From: JBGSYN01 sp964412385 | GTDB lineage: Bacteria > Pseudomonadota > Alphaproteobacteria > Geminicoccales > Geminicoccaceae | Direction of reading: 5' to 3' | Assembly (NCBI GenBank): GCA_964412385.1 | Contig: CAYPOV010000192.1 | Coordinates: 1 to 8,917 of the forward strand | DNA length: 8,917 bases | Shown: piece after piece, positions 6,725 to 8,917 of the stretch | Layout of the letters: each line of letters starts with the position of its first letter | How positions within the stretch are numbered: position 1 is the stretch's first letter | Notes under the pieces: model-generated | The model's input: the letters and a program-made list of their open reading frames with translations, nothing else | What the model was told of the DNA's origin: nothing | Database searches by the model: none | Position numbers and translations under genes: made by a program

Positions 6725-7219
6725 GCAGCGAAGATCGAGCTCGAAGGTGAAGAGCGGGTCGTCGACATGAACTTCGAGTGCGCCGCTGGCACCGGCAAAG
6801 GCGCCTGTGCCGCCGACGACTATTCCCTCATTGAACGGTGCGACTGTCGCTTGGCTGGTATCGTGCGCCGGGTTCGCGCCTTCTGCGATGTATTCGATAT
6901 AGAGATCGCCGTCTTCCAGAAGGAAAATGACACGGACCCAACGGTGATCCCGTTCGCTAACGGCTGGATCGAGCGACGTTACGATCCAGCGCATGACGCC
7001 TGCGCGTTCGCCATCAGCATAAAGCACCGGGCGATGGCCGATACGGGCGTCGCCATGGGCCTCATCAGCGCTTCCGGCATCGATAAACAGGACGTCGCGC
7101 TCAGCACCATCGGTGGTGATCGTCATGGGCGCGCATTCAAACGGTATCGTCTGTGCCTGCGCCGTCCAGGGGCCGCAAAGCCAACCCGCCATTGTAAGAA
7201 AACCGACTAGTCTACGCAT
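6719..7219 (-). CDS. Secreted protein with an allene-oxide-cyclase-like barrel motif
   Basis: A 166-residue exported protein. Residues 1-22 form a signal peptide ending AQA before QT, so the mature form has about 144 residues. Seen: near residues 130-150, GIVVGGTGAFAGASGALEV, the glycine-rich turn typical of allene oxide cyclase/dirigent-like beta-barrels, followed by a terminal strand (FTFELDLRC). Cys29 and Cys165 lie near the two ends of the mature chain and could form a disulphide closing the barrel. No catalytic residue is evident, and bacterial members of this fold mostly have no assigned function; a plant-like cyclase role should not be assumed. The start is firm: the minus strand has AAGGAGGAAG just before the ATG. 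It is a single gene facing the acyl-phosphate operon. Confidence 0.8.
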   Translation of the reverse strand: MRRLVGFLTMAGWLCGPWTAQAQTIPFECAPMTITTDGAERDVLFIDAGSADEAHGDARIGHRPVLYADGERAGVMRWIVTSLDPAVSERDHRWVRVIFLLEDGDLYIEYIAEGANPAHDTSQATVAPFNEGIVVGGTGAFAGASGALEVHVDDPLFTFELDLRCD

Positions 7220-7223
7220 GAAT

Positions 7224-7233
7224 CTTCCTCCTT
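7224..7233 (-). promoter_or_regulatory. Ribosome binding site of the secreted barrel protein
   Basis: On the minus strand this reads AAGGAGGAAG, a near-perfect Shine-Dalgarno, ending 4 bp before the ATG. It supports the 7219 start and suggests good expression. Confidence 0.8.
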
Positions 7234-7608
7234 AAGTGGTCCATAAGCAGACTTTGACGCACTAACCATGAGCGTTTTGTCGCCGATTGATCGTCACATG
7301 GGCAGATGCCTGCAAGAGGATGGACGTACTGCCTGACTTTGCGGCATGTGTCTCTCATCTGCTGAACACGCACGGCGCGGCGGACTGGATACTGGGTCCG
7401 GACACGGCGACAGAAAGAAGCAATAGCTTATGAAAAGTACTTTGAGGCGGCTTCGATTGCAGCTTTGGCGTTGCACTGATGATGTTGTGTTGAGGAGACG
7501 ATTTCGTTTGAGAAATGCAACGTAACCAATTTAGTCGAGTACACGACATTCAATATTACACATCGCACAGATTTCGCCGCACTCGTCTCAAGAATTGAGA
7601 AGCTCGAG
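7234..7608. other. Intergenic stretch between the barrel protein and the DUF4336 gene, no supported gene
   Basis: It lies between divergent genes and must hold both promoters. The right half (about 7500-7600) is AT-richer, with ATTTC-GTTTGA-GAAAT (7501-7516) as a small inverted repeat. A 37-codon frame (7320-7433, plus) opens MDVLPDFAACVSHLL, but its only purine-rich site abuts the ATG and I recognise no family. I see no tRNA or transposon end. Confidence 0.5.
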
Positions 7609-8313
7609 ATGTTGATCGATTTGCAGCCATTTGGAGATAACATATGGATAATGAAGGGCGACGATGTCCGCATGTATGGAATTCTGCCGTTCACGACACG
7701 CATGACGATCGTCCGTCTCCAGTCGGGAGGCATTTGGCTGCACTCACCGGTGCTACCGACGCCGGAACGTCACCGCGCTGTTGAGCAACTAGGCCCGATC
7801 GAGCATCTCGTTGCACCCAATAAGATCCATAGCCTCGGCATTGAACCTTGGAAATCCCTGTGTCCTTCAGCCAAGGTTTGGTGTTCGCCTGCATTCAACA
7901 AGCGCCACCCCGATATCGCCGTCGATGCAGTGCTTTTGGACGACGTTGAAATCCCTTGGAGCGGTGATATCGATCATTGCCTCATTGATGGACACGCTGT
8001 CTTGGATGAAGTTACTTTTCTGCACAAACCCTCCAAGACACTCATCATCACCGACTTCATTCAGAAACATGTAGCCGCAGGTGAATCGTGGATTTGGCGG
8101 GGCATCAAGCACCTTACGGGTATTCTGGGTAAGAACGGAGGTGTCCCCATTGATGTCAAGCTCAGTGTTCGGGACAAGAAGGCGATGCGGAGGAGCATCG
8201 AAACGATCCTCAGTTGGGATTTCGACAATCTGATCATAGCACACGGCCATTGCCTTCAAGATCGTGCCAAAGAAGATGTCAGCCGCGCGTTGAACTGGGT
8301 GCTTCGCGCATAA
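7609..8313 (+). CDS. DUF4336 protein, metallo-beta-lactamase-related
   Basis: A 234-residue cytoplasmic protein with no signal peptide or membrane span. Seen: the opening LQPFGDNIWIMKG, then FTTRMTIVRLQSGGIWLHSP and LGPIEHLVAPNKIHSLG, the pattern of DUF4336 proteins. Candidate metal or active-site positions sit where the metallo-hydrolase fold would put them: His45, His66, His74, Asp149 (IITDF) and the late AHGHC with His212/His214. The canonical H-x-H-x-D-H motif of true metallo-beta-lactamases is absent, so hydrolase activity is uncertain. The family has no established function that I can name. The ATG at 7609 follows GAGAAG at a longish distance. It appears to be monocistronic, with gaps of about 390 and 420 bp on either side. 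Confidence 0.85.
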   Translation: MLIDLQPFGDNIWIMKGDDVRMYGILPFTTRMTIVRLQSGGIWLHSPVLPTPERHRAVEQLGPIEHLVAPNKIHSLGIEPWKSLCPSAKVWCSPAFNKRHPDIAVDAVLLDDVEIPWSGDIDHCLIDGHAVLDEVTFLHKPSKTLIITDFIQKHVAAGESWIWRGIKHLTGILGKNGGVPIDVKLSVRDKKAMRRSIETILSWDFDNLIIAHGHCLQDRAKEDVSRALNWVLRA

Positions 8314-8736
8314 TGCTCAAGGAATACTGATGTGAAATCTGGCCGCATGTGGGGCATGTCCATTTGAGGCAATCCGGCTCCAAGTTTCGACTCCATGCAC
8401 TCGACGCGAGATGCTATGACGATCCTGCGGTCGAAGCTCGATGCCCTGCCGTTTTGGGACCGATCCGAAAGCAGACGTCTAAAACACTTCCGCAGGTTCA
8501 ATTGGCTCGACCTTCACTGTTGGCGCCATTCCAATGATCGTCGACAACGGTGCAACGCGTTTTTTCATCTCTAATAGCCAAAAGGCCAATTCAGATACCC
8601 GGCAAGACTAGCATGATGGCTCTCCGCGCATACTTTATAAAACGGTTTATTGTCCTTTATGAGGTTTTTTTGCTTGATTCTATGGCTGAGCCGTGATAGT
8701 TTGCGAAGGTTTTGATTTCGAATAGGACAAATCGAT
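8314..8736. other. 423-bp gap, lower GC to the right, no supported gene
   Basis: No gene is supported. Open frames of 50-80 codons exist on both strands at about 8256-8560, but they lack ribosome sites and recognisable motifs. From about 8570 the sequence becomes AT-rich. It contains GCC-AAAA-GGC (8577-8586) and ATAAA-ACGG-TTTAT (8637-8650). TTGATT (8674-8679) and TAGTTT (8697-8702), 17 bp apart, form a weak promoter candidate for the gene at 8737. Confidence 0.5.
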
Positions 8737-8917
8737 ATGACACCTCAATTAAACAATGCACTGGTTGAAGCGCCACGAGTGAATGGTTCGACATCACATG
8801 AGTCGATGAATCGACGTCTTGTTATGAACGCGGATGAGCGGGCTCATGCCGATGATTTGCGCGTGCAGTTGTTGCGGCGGTGGCCGGCGACTGATGCGTT
8901 GGAGCTGGAAGAGATCG
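8737..8917 (+). CDS. Unrecognised protein, N-terminal fragment cut by the window edge
   Basis: Sixty codons are visible, with no stop before the right edge. The start is ATG at 8737, about 9 bp after AGGAC. The protein begins MTPQLNNALVEAPRVNG, then a charged, apparently helical stretch: RLVMNADERAHADDLRVQLL followed by RRWPATDALELEEI. No signal peptide or membrane segment is seen. I do not recognise the family. The low-complexity-free, acidic/basic helical pattern fits many cytoplasmic proteins, and nothing allows a function call. Confidence 0.6.
   Translation, partial: MTPQLNNALVEAPRVNGSTSHESMNRRLVMNADERAHADDLRVQLLRRWPATDALELEEI

Noticed and set aside
7320..7433. A 37-codon frame in the gap before the DUF4336 gene
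   Set aside because: The purine-rich site abuts the ATG, leaving no spacing, and the peptide matches no family I know.
8318..8366. An AAGGA followed by an ATG-TGA or an 11-codon GTG frame just after the DUF4336 gene
   Set aside because: Too short to support as a gene, and it has no downstream gene close enough to be a leader peptide.
8349..8537. A short plus-strand frame that starts MGHVHLRQSG, considered as a transposase or zinc-finger remnant
   Set aside because: There is no ribosome site, cysteines are not in a zinc-finger pattern, and no transposase motif or terminal repeat is found nearby.

Overview
The window reads as ordinary, GC-rich alphaproteobacterial DNA, most likely from a rhizobium-like (Hyphomicrobiales) chromosome or large replicon. 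The basis is the protein style, the MaoC/phosphate-acyltransferase fusion followed by acetate kinase and a FabI paralogue, and the dense, short-spaced gene layout. The organism call is an inference from gene families; no rRNA or tRNA is present to test it.

Layout. Left (1-1691, minus strand): the N-terminal part of a 3-hydroxyisobutyrate dehydrogenase / tartronate-semialdehyde-reductase-type enzyme (1-306), a 236-bp gap with a pair of abutting small hairpins (507-542), and a complete N-acetylglucosamine-6-phosphate deacetylase (nagA, 543-1691). A 119-bp divergent intergenic region (1692-1810) separates these from a plus-strand block.

Centre (1811-6703, plus strand): five tightly packed genes that look like one operon. 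They are a MaoC-hydratase/phosphate-acyltransferase fusion, acetate kinase, an enoyl-ACP-reductase (FabI-type), a secreted class-C-beta-lactamase-fold serine hydrolase, and a small single-span membrane protein whose start codon overlaps the hydrolase stop. The first three form a plausible route in which enoyl-CoA or acyl-CoA is handled, the acyl group moves to phosphate, and the acyl-phosphate yields ATP. The hydrolase and its membrane partner are unexpected companions.

Right (6704-8917): a convergent minus-strand gene for a secreted protein with an allene-oxide-cyclase-barrel-like glycine motif (6719-7219), a 389-bp gap with nothing convincing, a DUF4336 (metallo-beta-lactamase-related) gene (7609-8313), a 423-bp lower-GC gap with no supported gene, and the start of an unrecognised gene running off the right edge (8737-8917).

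No CRISPR array, complete insertion sequence, prophage, tRNA or defence system is visible. The acyl-phosphate cassette with its linked hydrolase pair is the most interesting part, but its first three genes are known families in a recurring arrangement, so I do not claim a wholly new system.
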